From assembly GCA_000961725.1 (NCBI GenBank), contig LADS01000069.1, forward strand, positions 1 to 64,000: a stretch of DNA of 64,000 nt. The letters run 5' to 3'. The notes beneath the pieces are model-generated. The model saw only the letters and a list, made by a program, of their open reading frames with translations, did not search any database and was not told the DNA's origin. The stretch comes from Desulfobulbaceae bacterium BRH_c16a (GTDB lineage: Bacteria; Desulfobacterota; Desulfobulbia; Desulfobulbales; Desulfocapsaceae). Positions 16,259-25,635 of this stretch are shown one piece after another (the first letter of the stretch is position 1; each line of letters opens with the position of its first letter). Both the position numbers and the translations under genes were made by a program.

Positions 16259-17038
16259 TTACATATACCGGACAAGCTTTTCAACCAGCTGATCGATCTG
16301 TTCGTCAAGTGTACCTTGCAAAACCGATCTCTCTCCCCTGGCCGGTGGCGGAAAAACGTTGACGACTTTGGTAGGTGAACCGGGCAGACCGATACAGGCC
16401 GGATCGGCTTTGATATCCGCTGCACTCAACCGCACGATTTCCGCCTTTTTTGCCTTCATTTTTCCCTTGATCGAAGGCACCCGCGGTTCATTGATATCTT
16501 TAACCACGGTCAGCAGGGCGGGATATTCAAGAGCCACCAGATCGTAGCCGTCATCCATCATTCGCTCGGCTACCAGCCCGGATGCGCTGGACTCACGGAT
16601 TTTCTGGACACAGGTCAAATAGGGAATACCAAGCCGAGTGGCAAGCCCTGGCCCGACCTGGGCGGTATCCCCGTCGATTGCCTGTTTGCCGCAGAGAATG
16701 AGATCGAAATCGCCGATTGTCTTCAAGGCATGCTCGAGAGTGTAGGCTGTCGCCCAGGTGTCTGCGCCGGCAAAAGCCCTGTCGGAAACGAGTACCGCAC
16801 TGTCGGCCCCGCAGCTTATCGCCTGGCGAAGCATCTCTTCCGCCTGGGGGGGACCCATGGTGAGAGCCACGACTTCTCCGGCATGAGCCTCCTTGAGGCG
16901 AACCGCCTCTTCCAGCGCGTGCTGATCATACGGGTTCATGATCGACTGCACACCTTCTCTTGCCAGAGTGTTGGTGACCGGATCGAGCCGTACATCCTTG
17001 GCATCCGGCACCTGTTTCATACACACGATAATCTTCAT
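16259..17038 (-). CDS. etfB: Electron transfer flavoprotein beta subunit
   Basis: The 259-residue protein starts MKIIVCMKQVPDAKDVRLDP and contains NPYDQHALEEAVRLKE, LTMGPPQAEEMLRQAISCGAD and CGKQAIDGDTAQVGP, the nucleotide-binding part of EtfB. It pairs with the ferredoxin-type EtfA directly downstream and probably takes electrons from, or gives them to, the acyl-CoA dehydrogenase encoded directly upstream. Gene order acd-etfB-etfA is the usual one for a dedicated partner set. Confidence 0.96.
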   Translation of the reverse strand: MKIIVCMKQVPDAKDVRLDPVTNTLAREGVQSIMNPYDQHALEEAVRLKEAHAGEVVALTMGPPQAEEMLRQAISCGADSAVLVSDRAFAGADTWATAYTLEHALKTIGDFDLILCGKQAIDGDTAQVGPGLATRLGIPYLTCVQKIRESSASGLVAERMMDDGYDLVALEYPALLTVVKDINEPRVPSIKGKMKAKKAEIVRLSAADIKADPACIGLPGSPTKVVNVFPPPARGERSVLQGTLDEQIDQLVEKLVRYM

Positions 17039-17074
17039 TCTTTTACAACCTGCTATGATTCAATATCCTGAGGA

Positions 17075-18223
17075 TCAAGAATATTCTTTGTTCAGTTCCT
17101 GACCGATGACATTTCTCTGAATCTGATTCGTGCCCTCGTAGATCTGGAGAATTTTCGCATCTCTCATCATCTTTTCAGTGGGATACTCGCACATATAGCC
17201 GTAACCACCCATCACCTGGACCGCATCGGTAGTCACCTTCATTGCAACATCGGTAGCATACACTTTGCACATTGACGAGGCCTTTGACATATCCTTTGGG
17301 TGAGCCTGGATATGTTTGGCAGCCCCATATACCAGCGCCCGAGCAGATTCAATACCGATCGCCATATCGGCGAGCAGATGCTGCACCGCCTGGAAGGCGA
17401 TGATCGGCTTGCCGAACTGCTGGCGCTGTTTGGCATATTTGACCGCCTCATCGAGCGCTCCCTGGGCCAGTCCCACGCCCAGTGCAGCTATGCCGGGTCT
17501 TGACAGATCCAGGGTTTTCATCACAGTGATAAAACCGGTCCCTTCGCGGCCGATGAGCCGGTCCTTGGGGATTCGGCAATCCTTGAAAATGAGCTCGGTC
17601 GTCGACGATGCCCTGATCCCCATTTTCTTTTCCTTGGGGCCGCAGGTAAACCCAGGGTCGCCTTCTTCCACGACAAAGAGAGATGCTCCCCGGGGCCCGC
17701 GGCTTCGATCGGTAATCGCCACAATAGAATAAACCTGGGCTTCGCCGCCATTGGTTATCCACTGCTTGGTGCCGTTCAACACCCACTCGTCTCCGTCAAG
17801 CACCGCAGTGGTCTGGATGCCTGAAGCATCAGATCCGGCGTTTGCTTCGGTCAGGCCGAATGCTCCGAATTTTTTTCCGGAAGCGATATCGGGCAGATAC
17901 TTCTGTTTCATCTCCGGGGATCCGGCGATGATTATCGGATACACCCCGAGAAAATTTGCGGCAAAAGCAGTACCGACGCCGATACAGCCTCGACCGAGTT
18001 GTTCAACCGTAAGCACTATGTCAAAACAGCCACCGCCGAACCCGCCATACTCTTCCGGGATCGGAACCCCGAAGAGGTCGGCCTGGGCCATTTCGTTCAG
18101 AATCTGCCGGGGAAACTCGTGCTTTTCGTCCAGTTCGGCTCGAATGGGGATAATTCGTTCATCAGTGATCTGTTTCGCGATATCGACGATCATCTGTTGT
18201 TCTTCAGATAAAAAATAATCCAT
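17075..18223 (-). CDS. Acyl-CoA dehydrogenase (short-chain/butyryl-CoA type)
   Basis: The 382-residue flavoprotein has the family motifs: FGLTEANAGSDASG for FAD binding, WVLNGTKQWITNGG, and the catalytic base in LQIYEGTNQIQRNVIG. Length and the position of the glutamate match short-chain acyl-CoA or butyryl-CoA dehydrogenases. It lies between fabH and etfBA. Acting with the ferredoxin-type ETF it could oxidise acyl-CoA or reduce enoyl thioesters. Because no fabI, fabK or fabV gene is seen in the operon, a role as the enoyl-reducing step is possible but unproven. The substrate is not fixed by sequence alone. Confidence 0.93.
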   Translation of the reverse strand: MDYFLSEEQQMIVDIAKQITDERIIPIRAELDEKHEFPRQILNEMAQADLFGVPIPEEYGGFGGGCFDIVLTVEQLGRGCIGVGTAFAANFLGVYPIIIAGSPEMKQKYLPDIASGKKFGAFGLTEANAGSDASGIQTTAVLDGDEWVLNGTKQWITNGGEAQVYSIVAITDRSRGPRGASLFVVEEGDPGFTCGPKEKKMGIRASSTTELIFKDCRIPKDRLIGREGTGFITVMKTLDLSRPGIAALGVGLAQGALDEAVKYAKQRQQFGKPIIAFQAVQHLLADMAIGIESARALVYGAAKHIQAHPKDMSKASSMCKVYATDVAMKVTTDAVQVMGGYGYMCEYPTEKMMRDAKILQIYEGTNQIQRNVIGQELNKEYS

Positions 18224-18236
18224 TTATGTCTCCTGT

Positions 18237-19211
18237 TTACCACTTAATCAGGGTTGCTCCCCAGGTGAAACCTCCCCCGAAGGAACAAAACAAAACTGTA
18301 TCGCCTTCGGCAATCAGACCACTGCTGTTTGCTTCATCGAGAGCGATTGGAATAGATGCAGCGGATGTATTACCATACTTGGATACGTTAATAAATACCT
18401 TACTCAGTGGTATATTCAGACGATCGATCAACTTATTGAGAATACGCATGTTTGCCTGATGGGGGATGACAAGGCTGACATCCTCGAGACTGATGCCCTC
18501 CCGTTCAAGCAGTCCGCGTACTGCGTCTTCCATGGCCCGCACAGCGTGTTTGAAAACTTCCTTGCCTTCCATCTGAATAAATGCACCACTGTTTCCAGGG
18601 ACAAGGAGATCGGGATTCAAGCTTTGCGGCGCGTGCATGTAGAGAAGTTCCCAGAGAGAACCGTCGGAGAGCAATTTCGACCCGATTACGCCGCGAGAGG
18701 AGTCGGAATAGCCGAAAACGGCGGCTCCGGCCCCGTCACCGAAAAGAATGCAGGTGTTTCTATCCTGCCAGTTCAGTCTGCTTGACAGTGTTTCGGCGCC
18801 GATGATCAGGACCTTCATGTTGTGATCCGCACGGATATATTTATCCGCGAGATCAAGACCATAAAGAAACCCTGAACACGCTGCATTGAGATCGTATGCA
18901 AAAGCATTGGTTGCACCAAGCTCCTTTTGCACAAAACAAGCACTCGACGGCATAAGCATATGCGAGCTTATGGTGCCGACAACAATGAGTCCCAGCTCCT
19001 CGGCAGCAACCCCCGCTCTCTCGAGTGCCAGTTTGGCCGCGCTGGTCGAAAGCTGGTACGTCTGCTCGCCTTTTCCGCCGATCCGGCGGCTTTCGATACC
19101 GGTTCTTGTCTTGATCCACTCGGCACTGGTATCGACAATGGACTCAAGTTCAACATTGGTGAGGATCCTCTCAGGCAGACAAGACCCGGTACCTAAAACA
19201 ACAGTTCCCAT
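18237..19211 (-). CDS. fabH: 3-oxoacyl-[ACP] synthase III
   Basis: The 324-residue initiating condensing enzyme shows the nucleophile in DLNAACSGFLYGLDLA, the histidine in IPHQANMRILNKL and the asparagine in NVSKYGNTSAAS. It joins acetyl-CoA (or a branched primer) to malonyl-ACP. The ATG at 19211 overlaps the plsX stop by one base (TGATG) and has GGAGG just upstream; a TTG three bases earlier is less likely. It is followed 13 bp later by the acyl-CoA dehydrogenase gene. Confidence 0.96.
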   Translation of the reverse strand: MGTVVLGTGSCLPERILTNVELESIVDTSAEWIKTRTGIESRRIGGKGEQTYQLSTSAAKLALERAGVAAEELGLIVVGTISSHMLMPSSACFVQKELGATNAFAYDLNAACSGFLYGLDLADKYIRADHNMKVLIIGAETLSSRLNWQDRNTCILFGDGAGAAVFGYSDSSRGVIGSKLLSDGSLWELLYMHAPQSLNPDLLVPGNSGAFIQMEGKEVFKHAVRAMEDAVRGLLEREGISLEDVSLVIPHQANMRILNKLIDRLNIPLSKVFINVSKYGNTSAASIPIALDEANSSGLIAEGDTVLFCSFGGGFTWGATLIKW

Positions 19212-20230
19212 CAAACCTCCAATTGTACAACGTTGTTGCTGGCTGCCAGACTCTCAAGAATATCCCGATTGATATTCCTTTTGACCATTTCTGCGGCCTC
19301 GAGAATGGCATTTTTTATCGCTTGGGAGCTGGATTTGCCGTGACAGATAATGCCGACCCCATCGATTCCGAGCAGCGGTGCGCCGCCATACTCGGCATAA
19401 TCGACTCGTTTCTTGAATGCCCTGAAGGCCTTTCGAGCAAGGAAGTATCCGATTTTTGCGGAAAATGATTTGAGGATTTCATCACGCAACATCAACATGG
19501 CGGCTTCTGCCAGTCCTTCACTGACTTTCAGACAGATATTGCCGACAAAACCGTCACAGACGATAACGTCGACATTGCCCTGAAAAACATCGCGTCCTTC
19601 GACATTGCCGATGAAGTTCAGGGTACTCTTTTCCAGCAAAGGGTACGTTTCTTTAATCAGGCTGTTGCCTTTTCCGGTTTCCTCGCCAATGCTCAGCAAT
19701 CCCACGCGAGGTTTCTGCACGTCGTTGATTCGTGAAAATGCTGCGGCCATAAGAGCAAACTGGAAGAGATGCTGCGGCCGGCAATCGACGTTTGCCCCGA
19801 TATCCATCAAGACAACCGGTTTTTTCAGTGTCGGGAAAATCGATGCTATTCCAGGACGGGATATAGCACCCAGACGACCAAGCTTTCGGACGGCCGCCGC
19901 CATGGTAGCCCCAGAATTTCCGGCACTCACAGCAGCGTCGGCTTCGCCCCGGTGGACGAGATCAAAGGCCACCATCACCGAAGCATCCTTTTTCTTTCGG
20001 ACAGCATCGACAGGATGTTCATTCATGCCAATCACTTGAGATGAATGAACGATCTTGATCAATTTTGCCGTTTTTCCATCCGGTGCCAGGGTATCAAGAT
20101 GCTTATGCAGAAGAACTTCGTCGCCAACCAGGCTTACACTCAGCCCCGCCTGTTTGACGGCAAGCAGTGCCCCGGTGATCAATTCCTCATGACCATGGTC
20201 TCCGCCCATGGCATCCAGGGCTATTTGCAC
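19211..20230 (-). CDS. plsX: Phosphate acyltransferase PlsX
   Basis: The 339-residue protein starts MQIALDAMGGDHGHEE, the PlsX signature, and contains SAGNSGATMAAAVRKLGRL and VCDGFVGNICLKVSEG. PlsX converts acyl-ACP to acyl-phosphate for phospholipid synthesis at the membrane. The start is GTG. It overlaps fabH downstream by one base and follows rpmF by nine bases, the classic rpmF-plsX-fabH order. Confidence 0.97.
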   Translation of the reverse strand: MQIALDAMGGDHGHEELITGALLAVKQAGLSVSLVGDEVLLHKHLDTLAPDGKTAKLIKIVHSSQVIGMNEHPVDAVRKKKDASVMVAFDLVHRGEADAAVSAGNSGATMAAAVRKLGRLGAISRPGIASIFPTLKKPVVLMDIGANVDCRPQHLFQFALMAAAFSRINDVQKPRVGLLSIGEETGKGNSLIKETYPLLEKSTLNFIGNVEGRDVFQGNVDVIVCDGFVGNICLKVSEGLAEAAMLMLRDEILKSFSAKIGYFLARKAFRAFKKRVDYAEYGGAPLLGIDGVGIICHGKSSSQAIKNAILEAAEMVKRNINRDILESLAASNNVVQLEV

Positions 20231-20239
20231 ATCGTTCTC

Positions 20240-20428
20240 CTATTCCACTTCTGCATCGAGCACGAATACACTTCTGCCCTTGTATTTTCCACAGCTCCCG
20301 CACAGGCGGTGCGGCTCTTTCGGCTCGCCGCAATCGGCACAGAGTGAAAGTCCTGGCGCAGTCAGGCCGTCATGGGCTCTTCTGGTCCTGGTACGGGAAT
20401 GCGAATGTCTTCTTTTAGGTAAGGCCAT
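20240..20428 (-). CDS. rpmF: 50S ribosomal protein L32
   Basis: The 62-residue basic protein begins MALPKRRHSHSRTRTRRAHDG and has two CxxC pairs, LCADCGEP and LCGSCGKYKG, making it the zinc-binding form of L32. The ATG at 20428 follows TTGGAGG; an in-frame codon upstream is rejected. Its position between yceD and plsX is conserved across bacteria. Confidence 0.97.
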   Translation of the reverse strand: MALPKRRHSHSRTRTRRAHDGLTAPGLSLCADCGEPKEPHRLCGSCGKYKGRSVFVLDAEVE

Positions 20429-20569
20429 GTTATCCTCCAAATTAGGTATGTGTCATACCACTTGATTAAATCTTTTTTTGCTCTAAGAGTTCATCCCTTA
20501 GAAAGGGTATCTTCTTGAAATTACACAGATAAATAGCCAGCGAGAAGCTTCCTCAATGAGGGCACGTAT

Positions 20570-21085
20570 TTATCTTTTGCTGATTTTTCCCAGAACAGCG
20601 AAGGGTGAAGAACTCGTATCCGGTGTGCAACGGCAGGTTTCCTTGTTCAACGAAGCCCCGCAACCGGCACAAATACCCTTGCAATCTTCTCGGCACAAAG
20701 TTCTCAAGGGAACAACCAAGAGAGCCTGTTCCCGTAAAATATCATCGATTTCAATGACCGGTTCCCGGAGATACAGAGTGATGGCATCTTCATCGCTGCA
20801 TTCCATTTCCCGCAATTCCAGCTCATCTTCTTCTTTCGTCGTGACCTGATACACAAACTCACTGTGGAGCTCGGCTTCAATATGCTCGCCGCACCTGTCA
20901 CAGACTGTTTCACGCTTCCCTTCCAGCTGCCCTTTGACACTTATTGTCTCACGGTCGTATCGGGAAATGGAGAGTTCGGCGGTTGCCGCAAGGAGGAGGC
21001 CCGCGTCGAGAACGGGAAACCAGTGAGTATCGCTGATGGTATAGCGTTGCGTCTTCCCGGTAATTTCTTCAAAAAGCAGTCTCAT
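20570..21085 (-). CDS. yceD: YceD/DUF177-family protein
   Basis: The 171-residue protein belongs to the YceD (DUF177) family encoded directly before rpmF in most bacteria; in E. coli and plants its homologue is needed for 23S rRNA accumulation. Visible features are the cysteines in CDRCGEHIEAE, the acidic stretch ending ISKR, and CREDCKGICAGCGASLNKETC, the usual YceD C-terminal metal-like motif. It is the first gene of the leftward operon; the 141 bp to rpmF contain the L32 ribosome-binding site. Confidence 0.92.
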   Translation of the reverse strand: MRLLFEEITGKTQRYTISDTHWFPVLDAGLLLAATAELSISRYDRETISVKGQLEGKRETVCDRCGEHIEAELHSEFVYQVTTKEEDELELREMECSDEDAITLYLREPVIEIDDILREQALLVVPLRTLCREDCKGICAGCGASLNKETCRCTPDTSSSPFAVLGKISKR

Positions 21086-21243
21086 AACTTACAAACACAA
21101 TCAATTTCTACAAAAAGGCATAAAAATAAAAGAAAGGAAAAATAATCAATTTCTCAAGGATTGGCTAGAGAAAAAATACTAATGGCCGTAAAATCTATTC
21201 GGCACAAGGGGGGAAGATCGACCTTCACCCAACCCGGCCCACG

Positions 21244-21693
21244 CTAAAGTACATGGGCGAGACGCTCTGAGTTCTCTCTCAGCCGAAGGGAAACCCTGCC
21301 CATGAGCCATTTGACCAATTTGAGGGCAAGAGCGGGATCGGCGGCCGATAATTCATCAAACGATTGCCGGGACAAAGCCAGCAGACGTGAATCGGCGACC
21401 GCTGTCAGCGTGGCACCACGGAGGTGACCGGGCAGCAAACCACCTTCGCCAACCGGTGCTCCGGGATCCAGCAGTGCGACAACCTGCATCCGATCGCCGA
21501 ACCCGGTCTTTTTCCGCACGGCGATTCTGCCGGAAACGATCAGGTATAAACAATCGGCGGGATCATCCAGGCTATAGAGGCCTCCCCCGGATTGGACGGA
21601 AATCGAAACCATGCCATTCAGCAAAACCCGAGTTTCCTGCTCGTTAAGAAAAGGCAGGCACACTCTCTGCATTTCAGCACTGAAATCAACCAT
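21244..21693 (-). CDS. Cyclic-nucleotide-binding-domain protein
   Basis: The 149-residue protein is essentially one cNMP-binding beta-roll. LYLIVSGRIAVRKK and VGEGGLLPGHLRGATLTAVADSRLLALSRQSFDEL follow the family pattern, though the phosphate-binding cassette arginine is part of a shortened LRGATL loop. There is no HTH, so it is not a CRP-type regulator. ATG 21693 lies eight bases after the mlaC stop, which makes it the last gene of the yej-mla unit; a frame extension overlapping mlaC is rejected. It may modulate the transporter or act as a stand-alone sensor. Confidence 0.8.
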   Translation of the reverse strand: MVDFSAEMQRVCLPFLNEQETRVLLNGMVSISVQSGGGLYSLDDPADCLYLIVSGRIAVRKKTGFGDRMQVVALLDPGAPVGEGGLLPGHLRGATLTAVADSRLLALSRQSFDELSAADPALALKLVKWLMGRVSLRLRENSERLAHVL

Positions 21694-21700
21694 GAACGCT

Positions 21701-22309
21701 TTATTTCGCCTCCGTTTCAAACGAACGGTTTTTCTCTTCCAGCGTCTTGACGAGGCCTTCATACTTCTCTGTGCGCAGAATGGACTTGAACTGTTCCTGA
21801 TAATTCCTTACCAGGCTGACTCCTTCGATATTAATATCGTAGACCATCCATCGGGGCTCGGTCTTTCGCATGATGTAGTGTATGGGGATTTTCACCCCGT
21901 CATTTTCGAGGAGGGTTGTTACCTGAGCCCGGTCGTTCTTGATCGATTCGGCGGCAAACTCAATGGTCTGCCCGGAATAGTTTTCGATTTTACCGATATA
22001 GACGTTTTCCAGCAGTTTGGTCATGAGCTTGGTGAAACGATCCTGTTCTTTTTCATCGATATCGTTCCACGTACTGCCGAGAACCCTTCTGGACATCTCA
22101 CGAAAATCAAAGCCGCGTTTAATGAACGCCATTATTTTCGCCCTTCTTTCCTCACGATGCGCCTTGCCTTTCAGGCTTTCATCGACCAGAACGGAGGTCA
22201 GATCTTCGAGAACAGGCTTTAAATCGGCGGTAGGACTCTCTTCGGCTGCCCACAGACAGCCTGCCGGAAATATTGACAAAGCAACCAACAAGATCAACAA
22301 TTTTTTCAT
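21701..22309 (-). CDS. mlaC: MlaC-family periplasmic phospholipid-binding protein
   Basis: The 202-residue product begins MKKLLILLVALSIFPAGCLWA, a Sec signal peptide. The mature part has the MlaC/Ttg2D features FREMSRRVLGSTWNDIDEKEQDRFTKL and VYDINIEGVSLVRNYQEQFKSIL. MlaC shuttles phospholipids between the outer membrane and the MlaFED complex in the inner membrane. A longer frame (start at 22387) is rejected because it lies before the signal peptide. The residue before a cysteine in the signal could suggest a lipoprotein, but the spacing is poor. Confidence 0.92.
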   Translation of the reverse strand: MKKLLILLVALSIFPAGCLWAAEESPTADLKPVLEDLTSVLVDESLKGKAHREERRAKIMAFIKRGFDFREMSRRVLGSTWNDIDEKEQDRFTKLMTKLLENVYIGKIENYSGQTIEFAAESIKNDRAQVTTLLENDGVKIPIHYIMRKTEPRWMVYDINIEGVSLVRNYQEQFKSILRTEKYEGLVKTLEEKNRSFETEAK

Positions 22310-22390
22310 TTTATCACCCACTATCTCTCTTTCTAATCCTCTTGAAGTTGGAATTACCCGTTTAAAGTTTGCCCGGGAATCAGACACTCA

Positions 22391-22840
22391 CTATTTAGCG
22401 CTGCCAAAAGCAAACTTGCTGATGAGGGACTCGATATCTACCGAAGATTCGGTTTCTACCAGAATCTCATTCGGCTTGAAAAGTGTTTCATCGGCGCCTA
22501 AACTGAGTTGTATATATTTATCTCCGATAATTCCCTGAGATTTTACAGAGGCCATGGAATCGATCGGCACTTTCAGCTTTTTATCAATCTGCAGGGAGAG
22601 CAAAGCCGCTTCATTCTCGCTGAGAGCGATGTCGACAACCTCTCCGACATTTACTCCGGCGACCTGTACCGAGGCACCATTCTTCACGCCGGCGACATTA
22701 TCGAACTCCGCCTTGATAATATAGGTTGTACCCGCGCTCAGGTAAGGCACCTCCCCCAACTGCAGCGCAAGATAACCAAAGGCACCGAATCCGATTAGCA
22801 TGAACAGCCCGACCATCAACTCCAAAGTGTTTTTTTTCAT
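22391..22840 (-). CDS. mlaD: MlaD, MCE-domain subunit of the phospholipid transporter
   Basis: The 149-residue protein has one N-terminal transmembrane helix (about 8-28, ELMVGLFMLIGFGAFGYL) and a single MCE domain with ASVQVAGVNVGEVVDIAL and SQGIIGDKYIQLSLG. MlaD forms the periplasmic hexameric ring of MlaFEDB. Its ATG overlaps the mlaF stop as ATGA, so translation is coupled. Upstream in-frame codons inside mlaF are rejected. Confidence 0.95.
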   Translation of the reverse strand: MKKNTLELMVGLFMLIGFGAFGYLALQLGEVPYLSAGTTYIIKAEFDNVAGVKNGASVQVAGVNVGEVVDIALSENEAALLSLQIDKKLKVPIDSMASVKSQGIIGDKYIQLSLGADETLFKPNEILVETESSVDIESLISKFAFGSAK

Positions 22841-23619
22841 TTCTCCACCAGATGACTTTGGTAAATTTTGCCCATTGTTGTTTTGACAAATTCCTGGATA
22901 TGGGGCTCCTCCGACCACTGAATTTTTTCCGGACTGTCGAAAATATCCATTTTCCCTGAGTTCAGAATAATAACCTGATCCGCCAGATTGAATATTTTGG
23001 GAATGTCGTGGCTGACAATTACCGATGTAAACCCGAATTCGGCCTGGGTTCCGGCAAACAACTGGTAAATGTCCTGGGTCATAACCGGATCGAGACCGGT
23101 GGTCGGCTCGTCGAACAGCATTATCGAGGGATTGAGCTGCATCGCCCGGGCCAGCCCGACCCTTTTCTTCATCCCGCCACTCAGTTGAGCAGGATATTTA
23201 TCTTCATGCCCGGTGAGTTCTAACTGGGCAAGGGTTTTTCCCACCTGCTGCCGAATCTCGGGCTCCGTCCTGCCGGTCCTTTCCCTAAGCGGCAAGGCGA
23301 CGTTTTCAAAAACAGTGAGGGAATCAAAAAGCGCCGATCCCTGGAACAACACGCCAAACTGGGTGCGAAGCTGCTCGAGCTTTTTGCCTTTGGCCCGGGT
23401 CACATCCTGGCCGTGAACGAGCACCTGACCGGAATCCGGCTGCATCAGCCCGAGAACAAGCTTCAAGGTGACGCTTTTTCCCTGACCGCTGCCCCCGGCG
23501 ATTACCGTTGTTTTACCGGCCGGAATCGAGAACGAAACCCCATCGAGAACAGCTTGTATCCCACCGTTGCCCTTGACAAAGGTCTTGACGACATTTTTGA
23601 ACTCGATGGCTGGTGTCAT
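22837..23619 (-). CDS. mlaF: MlaF, ABC-type phospholipid transporter ATPase
   Basis: From ATG 23619 the protein has 260 residues. Walker A GGSGQGKS, the signature LSGGMKKRVGLARAM, Walker B IMLFDEPTTGLDP and the switch histidine in VIVSHDIPKIF are all present. It powers phospholipid transport in the MlaFEDB complex. The start overlaps the mlaE stop by one base (TGATG); a 48-codon extension upstream inside mlaE is rejected. Confidence 0.96.
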   Translation of the reverse strand: MTPAIEFKNVVKTFVKGNGGIQAVLDGVSFSIPAGKTTVIAGGSGQGKSVTLKLVLGLMQPDSGQVLVHGQDVTRAKGKKLEQLRTQFGVLFQGSALFDSLTVFENVALPLRERTGRTEPEIRQQVGKTLAQLELTGHEDKYPAQLSGGMKKRVGLARAMQLNPSIMLFDEPTTGLDPVMTQDIYQLFAGTQAEFGFTSVIVSHDIPKIFNLADQVIILNSGKMDIFDSPEKIQWSEEPHIQEFVKTTMGKIYQSHLVEK

Positions 23620-24410
23620 CACAGAATCACCGCTGTCAGGAGATAATCGAAGACCAGGACGGAAATCGACGAGAACACGACAGCCTGAGTCGTTACCCGG
23701 CTGACGCTTTCGGCCCCGAAGCCTGCGCCGCGAATCTCCTGGACAAAATACCCGCGCCCGCAACAGATCCAGACTACCAGCAGGGCAAAAACAAAGGACT
23801 TGATTATGCCAAGGTTGATATCATGATTGGTAACGCTGGTCTTCATTCCGTAAATAAAGCTGCCGGAGTTCACATCCATGAGTCCGACTCCGGCCACATA
23901 GCCGCCGGCGATTCCCACCACATCGAAGACCGCTGTCAACAGCGGTACGGAGATAATCATCGCCAGAAACTTGGGCGTTATCAAGTAGCGAAACGGATCG
24001 ATGGCCATGCAGTCCAGGGCGTCTATCTGCTCGGAGATTCGCATGATGCCGATTTCGGCACACATAGCCGAACCGGCCCGTCCGGCAACCATCAGGGCAG
24101 TAAGCACAGGCCCGAGCTCCATAATAAGCGTCAGCGAGACCGCGGAGCCGAGCATCCCTTCCGCCCCGAATTTATTGAGTGAATAGTAACCTTGCAAACC
24201 GAGCACCATCCCGGTCGATGCTGCGGTAAAAAAGATGACTGCCAGGGAGCCGAAACCGATAAAGTGAACCTGACGGACCAGTTCTCCGAATCGGAAAGGG
24301 TGCCTGAATATCCCCCGCAAGGCCTTCAGAAGAAAAAGCGTCATCTTGCCGAGATCCGTCAACACATAGAGTCCGGTGTCGCCCAGGCGGGTTATAAAAT
24401 TACTCTGCAT
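23619..24410 (-). CDS. mlaE: MlaE-family permease
   Basis: From ATG 24410 (MQSNFITRLGDTGLYV) the protein has 263 residues with about five membrane helices. VGRAGSAMCAEIGIMRISEQIDAL is the conserved MlaE cytoplasmic coupling segment facing MlaF, and YSLNKFGAEGMLGSAVSLTLIMELGPVLTAL is also typical. It is the membrane core of the lipid transporter. The frame is open far upstream, but homology and AAGGA upstream support this start. It follows yejE by 166 bp. Confidence 0.95.
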   Translation of the reverse strand: MQSNFITRLGDTGLYVLTDLGKMTLFLLKALRGIFRHPFRFGELVRQVHFIGFGSLAVIFFTAASTGMVLGLQGYYSLNKFGAEGMLGSAVSLTLIMELGPVLTALMVAGRAGSAMCAEIGIMRISEQIDALDCMAIDPFRYLITPKFLAMIISVPLLTAVFDVVGIAGGYVAGVGLMDVNSGSFIYGMKTSVTNHDINLGIIKSFVFALLVVWICCGRGYFVQEIRGAGFGAESVSRVTTQAVVFSSISVLVFDYLLTAVIL

Positions 24411-24576
24411 ACAGTGGACGTCCTTATCGCTCAACCAAGGTACAATAGTATTTTCATGGAGTTGAGCCTTACCATATTCTTTGCCATTTGAGAAGTCAAT
24501 GCTTCGCCGAGCGAAAATCCAGGGATCAATGGCTTGCCCGGCAATTCTTTTTCTTGCCGGGACACCCCACTCATCT

Positions 24577-25635
24577 TCAGTTTTTCCGAGGATCGAAAGT
24601 TTCCCGAAGCGCCTCTCCGATAAAGATAAGCAGTACCAGAGTTCCGACAAGAACAGAAAAGGCCGACAGGGAAAGCCACCATGCTTCGATATTTGCCTTG
24701 CCCTGGGCAAGCAGCTCCCCCAGACTGGGAGTGGAAGGCGGGACGCCGAGACCGAGAAAATCGAGACTGGTAAGAGCCAGTATCGCCGTTGAAACACGAA
24801 AAGGCAGAAAGGTAATGACCGGGGTCATGCCGTTTGGCAGCAGATGACGCCACATGATGGTAACGTTGCCGACGCCCAGAGCCTTTGCCGCTTTCACATA
24901 GTCGAGGTTTCTTCCCCGCAGAAATTCCGCCCGCACATAATCCGACAAGCCCATCCAGCTGAAAAGCGAAAGCAGGAGAAGAAGAAGGAGAAAGCTAGGC
25001 TGAAAAATCGAGGCGAATATGATCAGCAGATAGAGTTCCGGCATGGAGCCCCATATTTCAATGCATCTTTGCATGGCAAGATCCGTCCTGCCACCGAAAT
25101 ACCCCTGAACGGCACCGGCGAGAATTCCAACGGTGGTCCCGATCAAGGTAAGAGCCAGCCCGAAAAGGACACTCAGCCTGAAGCCGTAAATAATCCTTGC
25201 CATCACATCCCTGCCCCGATCGTCCGTACCGAAGAGGTTTGCCGAAGAGGGAGGCGACGGAACCGGACCGGATATCTCCAGATTGATGGTGTTGTAGCTG
25301 AAGGTGTTGAAAGGAAAGAGTATCAGGTTTCCAGACTGTTCGAGCTTTTGCCGAATGTACGGATCCTTATAATCGGTCGTTGTCTCGAAATCGCCGCCGA
25401 AGGTGGTTTCCGGATAATCGAAAAGAACCGGAAAATACAATCCACCCTCGTACCGAACCAGGAGGGGCTTGTCGTTACTGATAACTTCGGCCATCAAACT
25501 GAGGAGAAAGAGGACGCTAAATATCAGAAAACTGTAGTATCCCCGCCTGTTGCGCTTGAAGCGCTGCCAGGTTCTCGCCCTGCGTTTGGCTACGGCGGAT
25601 TTGAGCTTTTCTTTGGGAGGCCGGGAACTATCCAT
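24577..25635 (-). CDS. yejE: Oligopeptide ABC transporter permease, YejE-like
   Basis: The 352-residue product has a cytoplasmic basic N terminus, a first helix near 34-50, a long periplasmic loop (about 55-130) with NLFGTDDRGRDVMARIIYG, and further helices. KAAKALGVGNVTIMWRHLLPNG is the permease EAA loop that contacts the ATPase. The long loop and DDRGRD motif identify the YejE/OppC group, associated with microcin C-type peptide uptake. It overlaps yejB by eight bases. No yejA or yejF gene is in the window. Confidence 0.92.
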   Translation of the reverse strand: MDSSRPPKEKLKSAVAKRRARTWQRFKRNRRGYYSFLIFSVLFLLSLMAEVISNDKPLLVRYEGGLYFPVLFDYPETTFGGDFETTTDYKDPYIRQKLEQSGNLILFPFNTFSYNTINLEISGPVPSPPSSANLFGTDDRGRDVMARIIYGFRLSVLFGLALTLIGTTVGILAGAVQGYFGGRTDLAMQRCIEIWGSMPELYLLIIFASIFQPSFLLLLLLLSLFSWMGLSDYVRAEFLRGRNLDYVKAAKALGVGNVTIMWRHLLPNGMTPVITFLPFRVSTAILALTSLDFLGLGVPPSTPSLGELLAQGKANIEAWWLSLSAFSVLVGTLVLLIFIGEALRETFDPRKN

